A stretch of DNA of 64,000 bases from Ehretia macrophylla. Taxonomy: Eukaryota > Streptophyta > Magnoliopsida > Boraginales > Ehretiaceae. Shown here piece after piece: positions 23,531-35,674 of the stretch (within the stretch, counting starts at the first letter, position 1; every line of letters starts with the position of its first letter). The DNA lies in assembly GCA_037974665.1 (NCBI GenBank), contig CM075783.1:12233762-12297761 (forward strand). The letters run 5' to 3'. Both the position numbers and the translations under genes were made by a program. The notes below the pieces were generated by a model, which was not told the DNA's origin, made no database searches, and saw only the letters and a program-made list of their open reading frames with translations.

Positions 23531-25821
23531 AGCAACAATTTTGTTCGGTTGATTCCTCAATGAATTTCACGTCCTCCAAACAATTTATGTCACTTCATCA
23601 TATACTACAAACACATTTACATGCTAATGGAATAAGTATAACATTTCAATCATATTTTCACCTTTACTCATTCATTTTCTTTGAACTGTTAACATAAAGA
23701 ATGATTGACCACAAGACACTTTCATTTTATCCTTTAATAGTATCAAACTCAAGTACTTCTCTTCATTTACCTTGTCAAATAAAGAATGTTACTTCAAAGG
23801 TAATTCACCTTTCACACAAACTCATCAATCAATATTGAAGCACATAATTAGAACACCTTAGGATTAAGTCACAAATCAATCAATTAAACTAATTCAAAAA
23901 GCATATAATGAAAAACAATTTCAGTGTTACCTATGATTCCTTGTTTTAATGACCTTGCCTTTCTCATGAGTAGCATCACAACTTATTTGGTGTTGCTTTG
24001 ATATTCCTACAAAAAATCATGGCAAGATCTTGTCCCCAATTTTAATTGGGTCCATGGGTGTTAGTGTTTAGCTCTAACACATCTAATAACCCATTTGGGC
24101 TTAATCCAAGAAGGAATTTTAACATCTCTACCTACCATATTTCTATATCTACAATGAGATACATGTCCTTATTTTTCAGAATATGTGCATACTTTTTGAA
24201 ATCCTCTTGATGTTGAAGCTTCATTTGGGAAAGTAAATATTTTTACAAAGTAGCTTTTGAAGGATTTTTGTTTCGCAAATGGTTCGTATCCAATGTCACT
24301 TTTATCAAATGCCCATTTTTATGATCCAAGCATTTTATCAAAAGTTTTTTTTCCTTTTGTAAATTTTGATAAGCTCACATTCAAACTTTGAATCTCCTTT
24401 TCTAAGATCTCAACTTTTGCTTCAAACTTTTCTTTTGATTCATAAAATTGAAGTGCTTTCTTATAAGATGTACTAAGATTTTCTTCAAGTCTCTCATTTT
24501 TAATTTTCAAATCATCTTTCTCTTTTTGAATTTCTTTGATTTGGTTCTGAAGATCTTTGTTCTTTGAACGAGCAAGAGAAAAATTGTCATGCATTCTTGA
24601 AAATTAATTTTGTAATTCTTCAAATGACCATTCATCATTATACAATGATGTGGAACTAGAAGTAGAAAATGAAGAACATACCTCATCATCCTCTTGTGCC
24701 GTAAAGCATACAATATTGACAACTCCTTCTTCTTCTTCTTCTTCTTCTTCTTCTTCACTATCTCCATCATTAGAGGAGTTGTCATCCCAAGTAGCCTTCA
24801 TGGCTTTTTGATCAACAATGGACAATTGACTTTGATATGTCCCAATTTCTTGCCATTGAAACATTTTGGTTCATCATTAGTTTGTTCTTTGCCTCTTTTC
24901 TTGAGTTGGTTGTTTGATGAAGTTCTTATTCTTATCTTCTTGAATTTCAAGAATCTCTTGAAATTCTTTTCAAGTAAGGTCATTTCTTTATCATCATCAT
25001 CTTCATAATTTCTTTCATCTTTATCACTTGATTGAGCCTTTGATGCTAGAAGGGCAAGAGACTTCTTTGCTTTCTTATCCTCTTCATCTCTTAGTATCTC
25101 TTGATTGAGGACTAGTTCTTCTGTTTCAAGGTTGCAAAGTAGCTCATGTACTTTCAATTTTGAGAGAATTGTTGACTCTCTAATAGATGTCACCTTTGAC
25201 TTGTACTCCTTTGGTAGTGCAAGGAGAATCTTCCAATTGAGTTCTTCATTAGGATAGGACTTCTTGAGGCACTCAAATTGTTGACAATTGAAGCAAATCT
25301 TTGATGCATTTCATTCAATGTCTTTTCGGGGCTTCACACAAAATAGTTCATATTCATGAATGTATAACCTAATCTTTGTATCATTGACTTGAGTAATTCC
25401 TTTATAAGATAGCTCAAGAAGCTTCTATATCTCATGAGTTGATGCACATTGACTCACTCGGATATACTCCGTTTCATTGAGGGCACAATAGAGTATATTT
25501 TTGGCTCTTGAATTCTTTGTCATTATAGCTATGTCATTATCATCAAACTCCTCTTTTGTTTTTAGAACTCTCCTTTTTTTCTTGCTATCATCTTCATCAA
25601 CAATTTCCTTCTTTGGAATGTAAGGGCCTTCTTCAACCAACCTTCAAAGAGAGTAATCTATAGATTGGATATATGTCTCCATTTTGTTCTTCGAATAAAT
25701 AAAATTTGTACCTGTAAAAAATGGAGGTCTATTTGTTGAATATGAGATGTAGTAGTATTTACCATGATCTTAACTTTACTAGTTGTTAATATATACGTAA
25801 AGCCCTAGCTCTGATACCACT
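23531..25821 (-). pseudogene. gag region of a minus-strand copia element (Maximus/SIRE-like), broken
   Basis: Minus strand, in order from 25640 down: N-terminal Gag segment with charged residues (25425-25640), a stop, a Gag segment near 25193 with a knuckle relic CFNGKKLGHIKVNC (second cysteine changed to glycine), a glutamate run encoded by (TTC)n at 24727-24757, a long coiled coil (24319-24594, rich in K, E and L heptads), then a second knuckle relic CTYSEK-stop-GHVSHC near 24170. This long Gag with an acidic linker and coiled coil resembles Maximus/SIRE copia elements. The protease and pol that should follow are missing, cut by the junction near 23530. Confidence 0.7.
25809..25820 (-). other. 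Primer binding site of the minus-strand copia element
   Basis: GCTCTGATACCA on the plus strand is TGGTATCAGAGC on the minus strand, adjacent to the inner end of the LTR at 25822. It fixes the orientation of the element. Confidence 0.85.
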
Positions 25822-27360
25822 TGTTAGGCCAAATTATCCTAAGAGGGGGTGAATTAGGATAAATGAGCAATACTACTAATTTTTTGGATATGCTATCAAC
25901 TAGTGAATTCTATCAAGCAATTCAACAAACACCATATATGCAATAATGTAAAGAATAAAGAAAGAAAAGTTAGAGAGATGAAGCCAACAATTTTTGCGTG
26001 GTTTGACTTCTTGCCTACATCCACGGCCTAAGTATCCCCACTTAGGACTTTCACAATCTCCACTAGAGGTGCATCTTCACAACTTGGTGAAGTACAAACT
26101 AACTCTTACAAACCACTCTTGAATCCAAAAGAGCAACCCACTCTTGAATCTACAAGAGTAACCAAGCTTCTTCAAATATAGGTGAAGCTCAAACCTATTG
26201 CACCAATCTCTTGAATCCACAAGAGATCAACCAAGATCTTTTCAAGCGTAGGTAAGATCTCAAACCTACTACCTCTCCTCCTTTAAATCTAAAAAGAATT
26301 TTACAACACTCTTTTCTCTTCTACGATTCTCACAATCTAAGATCTAGAGAGTAATACAACCAAGAATGTGTGTATATAAAAGATACAAAGCTTTAACTCC
26401 TCTATGAGTTGGATAATACAAACGAAGCTCTTTGAATGCTCAATGATTTGCAAGATAAAGCTCAATAAATGTTTTATCAATGTGTTTTGAATGATAGGAA
26501 AGTTTTAGAACAATTGTTTATGGTTGAAAGAGGTTCAAAGTGCAATAGGAGAGTTTAGAAATATATTGAGCCTCTTTTTACCGGCTAGTTAACGACTCCA
26601 TTTTTGAATGCCAGACGAGCAGTCCACTGAGTCCATTCATCCGACTTGTCCTTTGCACTTTCTGGAAAAGTCGGCTTAATGAAGTCGGATGAGTCATTCA
26701 TCTGACTTGATTCATCTGACTTGTCCAGTTTGCAATAGGACAAGAGGAAAACAAGTTTTAAGTCATTTTTTTCAAAAGAAAAACAATGTAGATTCATTTG
26801 CAAGCTGTTTTAATCCAAAGGTGATCTTTTAGAAAATCTTTTAACAACAAATTTCTCAAAGACTCTTTCGCTTATGTAAAAGCATTTTCCAAAAAGAAGT
26901 TTCAAGAGACAGTTTGAGTTTTATCGAGAATCTCAAAGACATTGTACATTTAAATGGCCGGTACCCCTTATGACTCCACGTCTCCATCTTTGTGACTCCC
27001 TCTTCCCTTCATTCTTCAACCTTTATGGCGAGATCTTTTCACAAAAGCTCACACTTTGAGGCTTCATAGATCTTTACCACCATAGTGCTTGCACAAAATT
27101 GATCATGTTGAGCTCTTGAAAGGATTTTGCACTCTTGAGCTTGTAGTTGGAGGATGTCATGTATTTGATCAGCATTTCATTTACCATAAGTTTAATCATC
27201 ACTCCAATCTTCATGTGCTTACTCATTATTTCAACATTTTTCAATCTTTGTCTAATTCTCAAACAATAAACTCATACAAGATATGATTAGTCAATAGATC
27301 AATTCCATAATCAAGATTTAGTTATCATCAAAATATAGTATTAAGGCCTTCAGGCTAACA
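25822..27360 (-). repeat. 5' LTR of the minus-strand copia element (1.5 kb)
   Basis: Bounded by TGTTAGGCC at 25822 and GGCTAACA ending at 27360, an inverted terminal match typical of an LTR. Read on the minus strand it ends GGCCTAACA directly before the primer site. The partner 3' LTR is not in the window, so the element is truncated. No coding content was recognised. Confidence 0.75.
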
Positions 27361-27488
27361 GAGTTTTTGAAAAATGGCTTTTGCAAAACTATTTTTACAT
27401 CATACGGGAAGCTATTTTTATTTTTCTTTTTCAAATATACCCCTCCATAGTTTTGAAAGCCCATAATTGCCCGCAAAATTTTTAAAAG

Positions 27489-27954
27489 GGACAAATTTTA
27501 TAAATGGCCCTCAATGTTGGCACATTTTTTCATTTTATTCCCTATTGTTTTGAAAAGTGATGCGCTTGGTCCCCAATATTTACCGATTTTCTAATCTAAT
27601 CCATATTGTTACAAAAGTGACGTGCTAACTCTCTAGAGTTTACAAAGAAATTTAATATAGTCCTCAATGTTTTAACTTTTTTCAATTTCATCCCAAAGTT
27701 TTAGGTGCAAATCACAAATTATGGAGACTAAACTGAAACTTTTTTGCAAATTTGGGGACTAAGTATGTTACTTTTGAAATAATATAGGGACAAAATTGAA
27801 AGAGAAACGTAAACACTGGGTACTAAATTAAAATTTTTTGCAATCTTTGGGGACTAAGTCTATATTTGGCCTAGCTAAAATGCGTTACTTTTGAAACAAT
27901 AATAACAAAATTGAAAAAATTGTAAATAATGGGAACCGTTTGTGAAATATACTC
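27489..27954. mobile_element. Mutator-type foldback element, 466 bp
   Basis: Flanked by a perfect 10-bp duplication, TTTTTAAAAG (27479-27488 and 27955-27964). The two arms are imperfect inverted copies. The left arm carries GGCCCTCAATG and GTCCCCAATATTTACC type units and the right arm their complements (GGGGACTAAG, GGGACAAAATTG). There is no transposase, so it is non-autonomous. A 9-10 bp duplication is characteristic of Mutator-like transposons. Confidence 0.7.
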
Positions 27955-28103
27955 TTTTTAAAAGCTCAACATTATCCAATATCCACTAAACAACCAACTT
28001 ATTTTTATTTAACAATATTTCTAACCAAAACTCTATAGTTCAAAAGCTAAAATTTTATCGTCAGGCCAAACAAAAGCTAAATGCCTCTCCATAAACCAGC
28101 AAT

Positions 28104-28500
28104 GGAAAAATATCACATTTTGTCTTTATTGTTTTCCAAAAGTTTCAATTTCGTATCTATTATTTAAAATTTTTCAATTTTCTCCCTATTGTTTTTAAAA
28201 AAAATTAATTCCGTCTCTATTATTTTTTTAAAGTTTTAAATTTGTCCTTATTATTTAAAATTAGTCAATTTAGTCTCTATTATTTTCTAAAAAAATTCAA
28301 ATTTGTCCCTATTATTTTTTAAAAAAAAATCAATTTAGTTATATTATTTTTAAAAATAATAATAAGGACTAAACTGACTATTTTTGAATAATAGAGACGA
28401 ATTTGAAACTTTAGAGAAATAATAAAGATGAAGTTAAAAAAAAATAGGTACGAATTTGAAACTTTTTGAAAACAATAAATACTAAATGTGCTATTTTTCC
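28104..28500. mobile_element. Mutator-type foldback element, 397 bp
   Basis: The ends form an inverted repeat of about 50 bp with roughly 88% match by eye (GGAAAAATATCACATTTTG at the left and its near complement at the right). The interior is built of roughly 30-bp units of the type TTTGTCCCTATTATTT, inverted in the right half. Flanking 10-mers AACCAGCAAT (28094-28103) and AACTACCAAT (28501-28510) match at 8 of 10 positions and are probably the target duplication. Confidence 0.65.
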
Positions 28501-28510
28501 AACTACCAAT

Positions 28511-28954
28511 CAATAATGTTAGTAAAAAACTTATTACGGGCAAAAAAGTTTTGAGTAGTTACTGCGATAAAGTGTTAGTGATCCGCATGAAATTTGGTCT
28601 GTATATGGTTTATATGTATAATGAAGCGGCCATATTGGATTCTCATTCAATTTATGTGTCTGGTGTAATCAATATTTCTTGTACATTTCTTAGGTCATTC
28701 TATTTTCAGTGAAAAAAAGGTCATTCCATTTTAATAAAAAGAAGAAAAACCTCCATTCCGTTCATCCCAAAATCTCAATTTTCAGTTCATTTGACTCACA
28801 TTCTTCTTTTTTGTCATTATTTGACTCACATAAAAAATAAATAGCCTTGTATTATGTCACCATTTTGGCTTCAAATAAATAAAAATTTTCAATTTCCCAT
28901 TTGACCCCTTCTTTCAATCCAGCACTCGCGTCTATGTACTGCTATGGGGTTGTT
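28511..28954. other. Spacer, nothing recognised
   Basis: AT-rich. One 74-codon open frame (28488-28712) has no recognisable features and starts inside the foldback element. I see no gene here. Confidence 0.5.
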
Positions 28955-29510
28955 TTTATTTTTTTTTGTTGGGTCAGCAAGTAAAACTATTTCATTTTAC
29001 TATTACAAAACTTTAGTACTTCAATATACAATTGTGTCTTTTACAAGCAAAAACAAAAACCTTGAAAGAACTATAAGATAATACTAAGGTTTCATTGTTC
29101 ACCTCGCTCCCTATCTCTCCGATTGTTAATAGCTTTTTTCTCTGATAGCATCTTCCACTTAACTTGGTTTTTGATCTTTTGTAAAACTGGTCTTTATTCG
29201 CAAACTCATTTCTAAAAATGCGAGCATTACGATCAACCCACAAATAATAGATACATGCGGTAAAAAAAAAGAAGCTTAAGCTGGTTAGCTTGTAATGATT
29301 TCCTTCTACCCAGTCTGTTATGGCCTAGGAAAAATCTATCCCATTGAATACCTATCACAGAGATTTTAGCTATTTTATACACTCCCTCCAAACTCGATGA
29401 CTGAAATGGCATTAAAAAAATTATGCTCTTTTGTTTCGTGGACAATATGACAGAGACTGCATTGGCCCGGTGACTTGTATATCCCAAATGATCAAGCGAT
29501 TTTTCGTGGG
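28955..29510 (-). pseudogene. 3' end of a LINE (zf-RVT region), 5'-truncated
   Basis: On the minus strand a zinc-binding RT-associated motif, CSLCHIVHETKEHNFF, is readable at about 29400-29465. It is followed in other frames by WVDRNARIFRNEF (about 29205-29243), a typical LINE ORF2 C-terminus. The plus-strand T-rich run at 28956-28969 is the poly(A) tail. Frame changes and stops show decay. The 5' part of the LINE is absent, as in most genomic copies. Confidence 0.7.
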
Positions 29511-29885
29511 GAGTCTATAAGACTAACTGTAACAGTTTCTTTATTTTTTTTCTTATATGTAGAGATTTTGGACAGTTTTTCTATATCTAGAGATTTACTA
29601 TTTTAATTTCACTCCAACAGCTTCCTTACTAGGGAATCCCTATTTCAGTTTTACTCCAACAGCTTCCCTACATTTTATTAATCTTCTTTTTTGTGTCAGA
29701 TAAGTTTAAGGAATGGGTAGGGAATCGTTTCTGCATCTTCACATGTGGAGATGTTGAAATTAAATGTAGAGATTCCCTACAAAGTATGGAATCTTTAGGG
29801 AAGCTGTTAGAGATCAATATCTCAAAAAACTTCCCTACATGTAAGGATTTTGGAGTTTTAGGACACCTATTGGAGAGAGCCTAAG
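29511..29885. repeat. Imperfect inverted repeat, possible MITE
   Basis: CCAACAGCTTCCCTAC-like sequence occurs twice on the plus strand (about 29610-29625 and 29657-29672), and its complement GGGAAGCTGTTAGAG lies near 29798. The halves fold imperfectly. I could not define ends or a target duplication, so the class is open. Confidence 0.35.
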
Positions 29886-30958
29886 TGGGAGAATAAATTT
29901 TCACATAACGTCAAAATATTATAATCAACATCAAACAATTATAAATTATTATACAATCATATTACAATCCACATCAAACAATTATAAATTATTAAATAAT
30001 CATAATAAATTAATATAAGAGAAAATGATTCAATTAGTTTCAAATGTTTGTAGTCTCAAATGTTTTACATAAAAGGCACTGATAATCCATTAATACATTT
30101 TTGTTAAATTTGTTCCATTAAAGTCACATAATTTGCACGCCGTATTTAAAAAAAGAAAAGTATACGAGGTTAAATTGGAGATCGGGTGAGGTTATAAAAG
30201 AGAAGAGAATAAGTTGTAAGTTAAATGACCAATTTAATCTTGTATGTTTTTTTTTATGCGTGATATGCGAATCATATGACCTTAACATAATAAATTTAAG
30301 AAAAATAAGCAAATAGACTAACGATGTTACTTATATAAATTTGAAATTAAAGTGTTTAATTTGAAAATTTAAGACCAAAATTTTAAAATAAACAAACTTT
30401 TAGAACTAATAATATAAACATTTCACGACTTTGAAACCCGATGATACAAGATGGTAGTTATACGAGCCCCCACGCTCTCTATATGCCAAAAGAATTGAAA
30501 CCCCTCGCTACTTTTTCCCCAACCTCTTTCATTTTCTATTAATTTTCCACCAAGTAACTTTCCACTTCTGCACACATATATAGATTGATAGTCAGGTTTA
30601 ATTTCTTTTTCGATTTATTGAAAACAATTGAATTAGTGAATGTAGTAGATTTTACTCTTATAAATACAATTTAGAAAAATCATCTTCTTACCTTGTTGTT
30701 ACAGTACTTTTTGCGCAACAAAGAGGTATTTAATGCAATAATTCGTATGTGATGTACTTTTTGTCTCACAAATGTTGCCATCTTTTAGATCTTGAGATTC
30801 TTTTAATTTTAAATTTGTATCCCTCACCAAGTATGAAAATGGACATAGGATATTGAGCTGAGATGGAATTTTTGTACGTTTTGTGCATGTTGATATCGTT
30901 AACCTTTATTCTGATACCATTATACAGGCAGGTGAAACCTCTAGAATGTATTGCTTAT
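29886..30958. other. AT-rich spacer
   Basis: Very AT-rich, with local repeats such as ATCAAACAATTATAAATTATT (two copies near 29927-29990, one base different). No gene, RNA or mobile-element end was recognised. Confidence 0.5.
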
Positions 30959-32552
30959 TAACAAACCATTCGAAGGCCAAGTTCTCAGTTCTGGCCGGTC
31001 ATGCCTGCATGAAACTAATTAGAGTTCTGGATAATGAGAATGACTGAGTAAAATACTTTAAAACTTTTTTTTCTTTTTATTTTAACAAAATCTTTACCCT
31101 AGCTATGGCCAGAAGAGTAAGTTGTTGGTACTATTGTTACAACTATATAATTATCAGGGAAGCATGTCAATAGAATTTGATGTATTCATTTTTTTTTTTT
31201 TTTTTTGCTATGCAAATAGATATTTCATTCAACTTTCAAAAACGCATGTACAAAAAAGGGGTCGCATTTAGATCAAGGTGCACCCCAGATGCCAGTTAGT
31301 ACAGAAAAGTTGGTTTGCCAAGCTATTCCTGTATTTTCTAGAAAATGAGATTTTAGTTCGAATGGTTTTAACAAACCATTTGAGGGCCAAGTTCTCAATT
31401 CTGGTCGGTCATTCCTGCATCAAACTAATTAGAGTTTTGGATATTGAGAATGACTGAGTAAAATACTTCAAAACTTTTTTTTTTATTTCAACAAAATCTT
31501 TACCCTAGCTATGGCCAGAAGAGTAAGTTGTTGGTACTATTGTTACAACTGTATAATTATCCAGGAGAGCAGGTAGATAGAATTTGATGTATTCATTTTT
31601 TTTTTTTTTGTTAAGCAAGTAGATATTTCATTCAACTTTCAAAAACGCATGTACAAAAAAAAGGGTTGCATTTAGATAAAGGTGCACCCCAGATGCCAAT
31701 TAGTACATAAAAGTTGGTTTGCCAAGCTATTCCTGTATTTTCTAAAAAATGAGATTTTAGTTCGAATGGTTTTTACAAACCATTCGAGGGCCAAGTTCTC
31801 AGTTCTGGCCAGTCATGTCTGCATCAAACTAATTAGAGTTTTGGATATTGAGAATAATTGAGTAAAATACTTCAAAACATTTTTTTCTTTTTATTTCAAC
31901 AAAATCTTTACCCTAGCTATGGCCAGAAGAGTAAGTTGTTGGCACTATTGTTACAACTGTATAATTATCAAGAAAGCAGGTAGATAGAATTTGATGTATT
32001 CATTTTTTTTTTTGCTAAGAAAGTAGATATTTCATTCAACTTTCAAAAACGCATGTACAAAAAAAAGGGTTGCATTTAGATAAAGGTGCACCCCAGATGC
32101 CAATTAGTACATAAAAGTTGGTTTGCCAAGCTATTCCTGTATTTTCTAAAAAATGAGATTTTAGTTCGTATGGTTTTAACAAACCATTCGAGGGCCAAGT
32201 TCTCAGTTCTGGCCGGTCATGCCTGCATGAAACTAATTAGAGTTCGGGATATTGAGAACAATTGAGTAAAATACTTCAAAACTTTTTTTTCTTTTTATTT
32301 CAACAAAATCTTTACTCTAGCTATGGCTAGAAGAGTAAGTTGTTGGTACTATTGTTACAACTGTATAATTATCAAGGAAGCAGGTCGATAGAATTTGATG
32401 TATTCATTTTTTTTTTTTTTTTTTGCTAAGCAAGTAGATATTTCATCCAACTTTCAAAAACGCATGTACAGAAAAGGTGGTCGCATTTAGATCAAGGTGC
32501 ACCCCAGATGCCAGTTAGTACATAAAAGTTGGTTTGCCAAGCTATTCCTTTA
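30959..32552. repeat. Four-unit tandem repeat of about 400 bp
   Basis: Units start at AACAAACCATT at about 30959, 31369, 31775 and 32178 (periods about 410, 406 and 403). Each consists of a non-LINE segment (CCAAGTTCTCAGTTCTGG ... TTTGATGTATTCA), a T-run of variable length (about 9 to 20), and a LINE 3'-end segment in minus orientation (CATTCAACTTTCAAAAACGC ... TTTTAGTTCGAA). The segmental period, rather than separate insertions, indicates duplication of a block already carrying the LINE tail. Confidence 0.8.
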
Positions 32553-33205
32553 TTTTCTAAAGGGTAAATTGCATATAGCCCCCTGTGTTAAATCGAAAGT
32601 ATGCATAAAACCCAGTGTTATGAAAAATAGCAGTTACCCCCTTGTGTTTTACCGGAATGTTGCATATTACACCCCGCCGTTTAAAAATCTATTATAGTTA
32701 ACGAAAATATAATACACGTGCGTGGCTCTCGTCTATCATAGATTTGATGGACAAAAATACCCTTGAGTGAAATATAGTTTACCCCCTTGTGTTTTGCAAA
32801 ATGTGCACAATAGACCCTGTGTTATGAAAAAGTAGCATCTATCCCCCTGTGATATGATAAAACGTTGCATACTCGCCCAGGGGGTTATAAACTATATAAG
32901 GGCAAAATAGTCTTTCGACAAAATTTGTTAATCAAAGTTGACGGAAATAAACTTTGGGTGAGTATGTAACGTTTGGTATTAACACAGGGGGCTATATGCT
33001 ACTTTTCATAACACAGGGGCTATGGTGCAATTTCTGTAAAACACAAAGGGTAAACTATATTTCACTCTTTTCTAAAAAATGAGATTTTAGTTCGAACATC
33101 AGCAATAATCTTCCCAAAGACTTGTTCTTCCGTTGAGATTCTGGTATTGTGAAGTCTACAATTCCTCTCACGCTAGATGTTATAGACATAAGCTGAAAAC
33201 AACAT
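32402..33205 (-). pseudogene. LINE 3' end, interrupted by a foldback element
   Basis: The last and longest of the LINE segments in the tandem array. From about 33205 to 33090 the minus strand reads as ORF2 C-terminus (RERNCRLHNTRI, then FGKIIADVRTKISF). It continues after the insertion (32562-33067) into NSLANQLFCTNWHLGCTL and the poly(A) tail, seen as the T-run at 32407-32424. It contains stops and is a dead fragment. Confidence 0.65.
32562..33067. mobile_element. Mutator-type foldback element, 506 bp
   Basis: Inserted in the LINE segment, with a perfect 9-bp duplication TTTTCTAAA at 32553-32561 and 33068-33076. The uninterrupted site is visible in the neighbouring tandem units. The arms share CCCCCTGTGTTA-type units in opposite orientation (for example GGGTAAATTGCATATAGCC at the left and TAACACAGGGGGC near 32980). 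No open reading frame for a transposase. Confidence 0.8.
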
Positions 33206-34109
33206 TCTAAGCTATTCCTGTATTTTAAATAGTTTTCTTTGATTTGGTGATTTTCTCATATGAAGATTTTGTTTGGGTATGTGTAACTCTCCAGATCGCA
33301 ACTTTAACTGCACTAGCTGAAAGCTGTATGAAATGATTAGCTGTTTTGGTTCTTAGTAGTCAAATCTGCGAACTCAAAGAGAAAGATATAAATGGACTTC
33401 GCTCAGCCTTTTCTGAATTTCTGCAATGAGAGTTTCACTCCTTTGGATGTTTTTCTTTATTCCTTATCTTTCATCTTCTTTTTTGCGGCGGGAAGAGGCA
33501 TGGGTCAATTTAGAAGAGGTGGGTCTGAAGGATTTATAACTGACTTATTAGTTCTTATTGTTTTACCGGTTAGATTGTTTTCAATCTCCCAGCTTCATTG
33601 AGAGTGATCTGGTTGTTACATAGAAGCTTAATGTCCATCTGCTATATGTCTATGTTACTTTTTTCATAAGTTATTTTCTATATACAGAAATTTCTTTTTG
33701 ACATTCTGTGACATTATAACTCTCAATTTTCAGGTCCAAGTGTAGACTTCATCGTAATCTTCTTTTCCCCCAATCTTTCCTTCTCCTTGACATGATGTGA
33801 ATATGTGAACCAGAAACTGCATTCTGGTGGTTTAAATTGTTCGATCAAACTCTTCACTGCATGTAAATATTCTTTTTGTCCCCTGGCTTCCTCTTCTCGC
33901 TGTTAATAGGCTGCTTATGTTCTTCGGGATTTTGAATATTTCTTCAATCCTTTTCTTTGGCTTGGTCTTATAATCCTGGCGATGACAGTTTTGGTACTCA
34001 TGGAAATTTTGACTTTTACAACACTGTGGATAGAAGTTTAAATACCTCTCATATTAGAATGTGCACCTGAAACACTAAGGTTCAATAATTTTCTGCAGCA
34101 TGTATGCAG
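33206..34109. other. Spacer upstream of a decayed gene
   Basis: Moderate GC. A 69-codon frame at 33392-33601 with a hydrophobic middle (FLYSLSFIFFFAAG) has no recognised relatives. It could be a 5' remnant of the pseudogene that follows or chance. Nothing else is seen. Confidence 0.4.
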
Positions 34110-34950
34110 GAATATGTGATCGTCTTGCTAAAAAATGGAAGGCATAAAGAAAAAGCAAAGAATGAGCTAAACTTCTTTCTGGGTGATGACAGTTACCCGT
34201 TTGTATCTTGGTAAATTATATATTACTTTGAAGGAAAAAGATAGTGCTTATCCTGTAAAGTTCATATTACTCATTATTTTATGGTGGATGTTTTCTTTAC
34301 AAAGGCTGTAGGATCAAATCTAAATCTGTACATACAATCGTGTGAAGCACTTACTGGTGGAGCAGTAAAGGCAAAGCCTGCAGCACAGGAGGAGACTGTT
34401 AAAGACGAATCTCACCAGCTGGATCCTGAATCTGGAAAAGCAAAATCGACCAAATCATCTAGAACTCGTCATATTAGGGAGTGGAAAGGGCTAGTGGGGG
34501 ATGCAGAGGAACGCCCTAGTCTGAAAAGCTTTATTGCAAGCCATAGAGACATACTTACATTATCTTGCCCTGGTTTGCTATCTTATGTTGGACACTTGTG
34601 CTAATGTGTGATATCGGTTTGGCATTTGACTCTCTTGAGGACCATTGGCATGTTTTCTCTAAATAAAGTTTAGACTCTTCTGGTGAAACATCTGACTAGT
34701 TCATATTCTTATCAATGACTAGTTCTCTTGAGGACCATTGGCATGTGTAATTTATGCAGGCTGTGATGAAAAGCTCTGCCCCCCAAGAAGCTGCTTCAGG
34801 CTTGGCATGGCCTCGTGCTGCCCGAACATTTCCTTTTCCAAGAGACATCTCCAATGTCGCCTTCCTCTCAAACTGGGTGCCAAGGAGTTTGCAGTGGAAA
34901 CGCAATGCTCAATACAGTCCAACTCAGAATTCCAATCCAGCCAAGTAATA
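34110..34950 (+). pseudogene. Remnant of a gene for an RNA-binding-type protein (Nab2/ZC3H14-like N-terminus)
   Basis: A putative exon at 34110-34210, between a TGCAG acceptor and a GTAAAT donor, reads EYVIVLLKNGRHKEKAKN then ELNFFLGDDSYPFVSW. This is like the N-terminal helical (PWI/Nab2-type) domain of a plant CCCH/RNA-binding family. The next piece (34305-34535) contains SNLNLYIQ and SRTRHIREWKGLVGDAEE, again like that family. At its start the expected WLWDHLGSNL is replaced by a stop plus a shift (SWL-stop-D), as if about 10 bases were lost. Downstream, 34755-34950 shows broken similarity in shifting frames. The C-terminal domains were not found. The family assignment is from memory and moderate. 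Confidence 0.45.
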
Positions 34951-35674
34951 ATGTTGCATCTGCTGCAACTCGCGGCCTCACATATGTCAGAATGGAGCCT
35001 AAAACAAATGGAAGTTGTAATGATAATTAGTATAATAATCAAATCACCTTTTTTGTGGAGTGTCCTAGTTACTGCTTGGCCAATCTTGAACTGATGGAGA
35101 TCATAAACCCCAGGTTGAACTCTTGCTCAGGGACATCAGGGAATATGAGAGATCCTTCGGTGGTTTGAGTAGAGGATAACATGCGGTTACATTTCCATTC
35201 TTTCATTTTTTTTTTTTTTTTGGGTCAAACCAAAAGATTCAGATCTCGTTTTATCTCTTTTCCTCGTATATTCATCTGTATGTCAGGAGCAATTCTTCAA
35301 ATCTGATTACTGTTTCAAACCGCATAACATCATCATGGGCTTGATAGTTTCAACTTGATCCACAACAAGGGTTGATAACAAACTTCCTTCTATGCATCAA
35401 CTTAATCCTCTCGCCCACAAGGATTATTATACTTTTCAGCAAACAGACGAAAAAATGGATTGATAGCACACTTCCTTCTACTTCTACCATAGAATCAAAC
35501 TTAAAAGACCTTGTGCGATAAAAAGAGATTGATGGAAGTATTCTTTTTCACTCTTTTCTATAACTGAATAAAAATTATACTCCATTTTGTCTTAACATGG
35601 CTAATCTAGCACAACAGCTACAACCTCATTCATATTCTTAATGAGTATTCGCAACAAACCCAATCAACTATTAC
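34951..35674. other. Spacer between convergent genes
   Basis: Holds the 3' flank of the pseudogene on the plus strand and of SYF1 on the minus strand, with a T-run at 35205-35221. No further gene was recognised. Confidence 0.5.

Noticed and set aside
24694-25008. Frame with a run of phenylalanines on the plus strand
   Set aside because: It is the reverse of the glutamate-coding (GAA)n in the copia gag on the minus strand.
30959-32552. CRISPR-like regular repetition
   Set aside because: Units are about 400 bp, similar over their full length, without unique spacers, in a plant genome. It is a tandem duplication.
34738-35094. Plus-strand frame of 118 codons downstream of the gene remnant
   Set aside because: Three frames on both strands are open here and none is recognisably conserved over its length. 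I treated it as part of the decayed gene.
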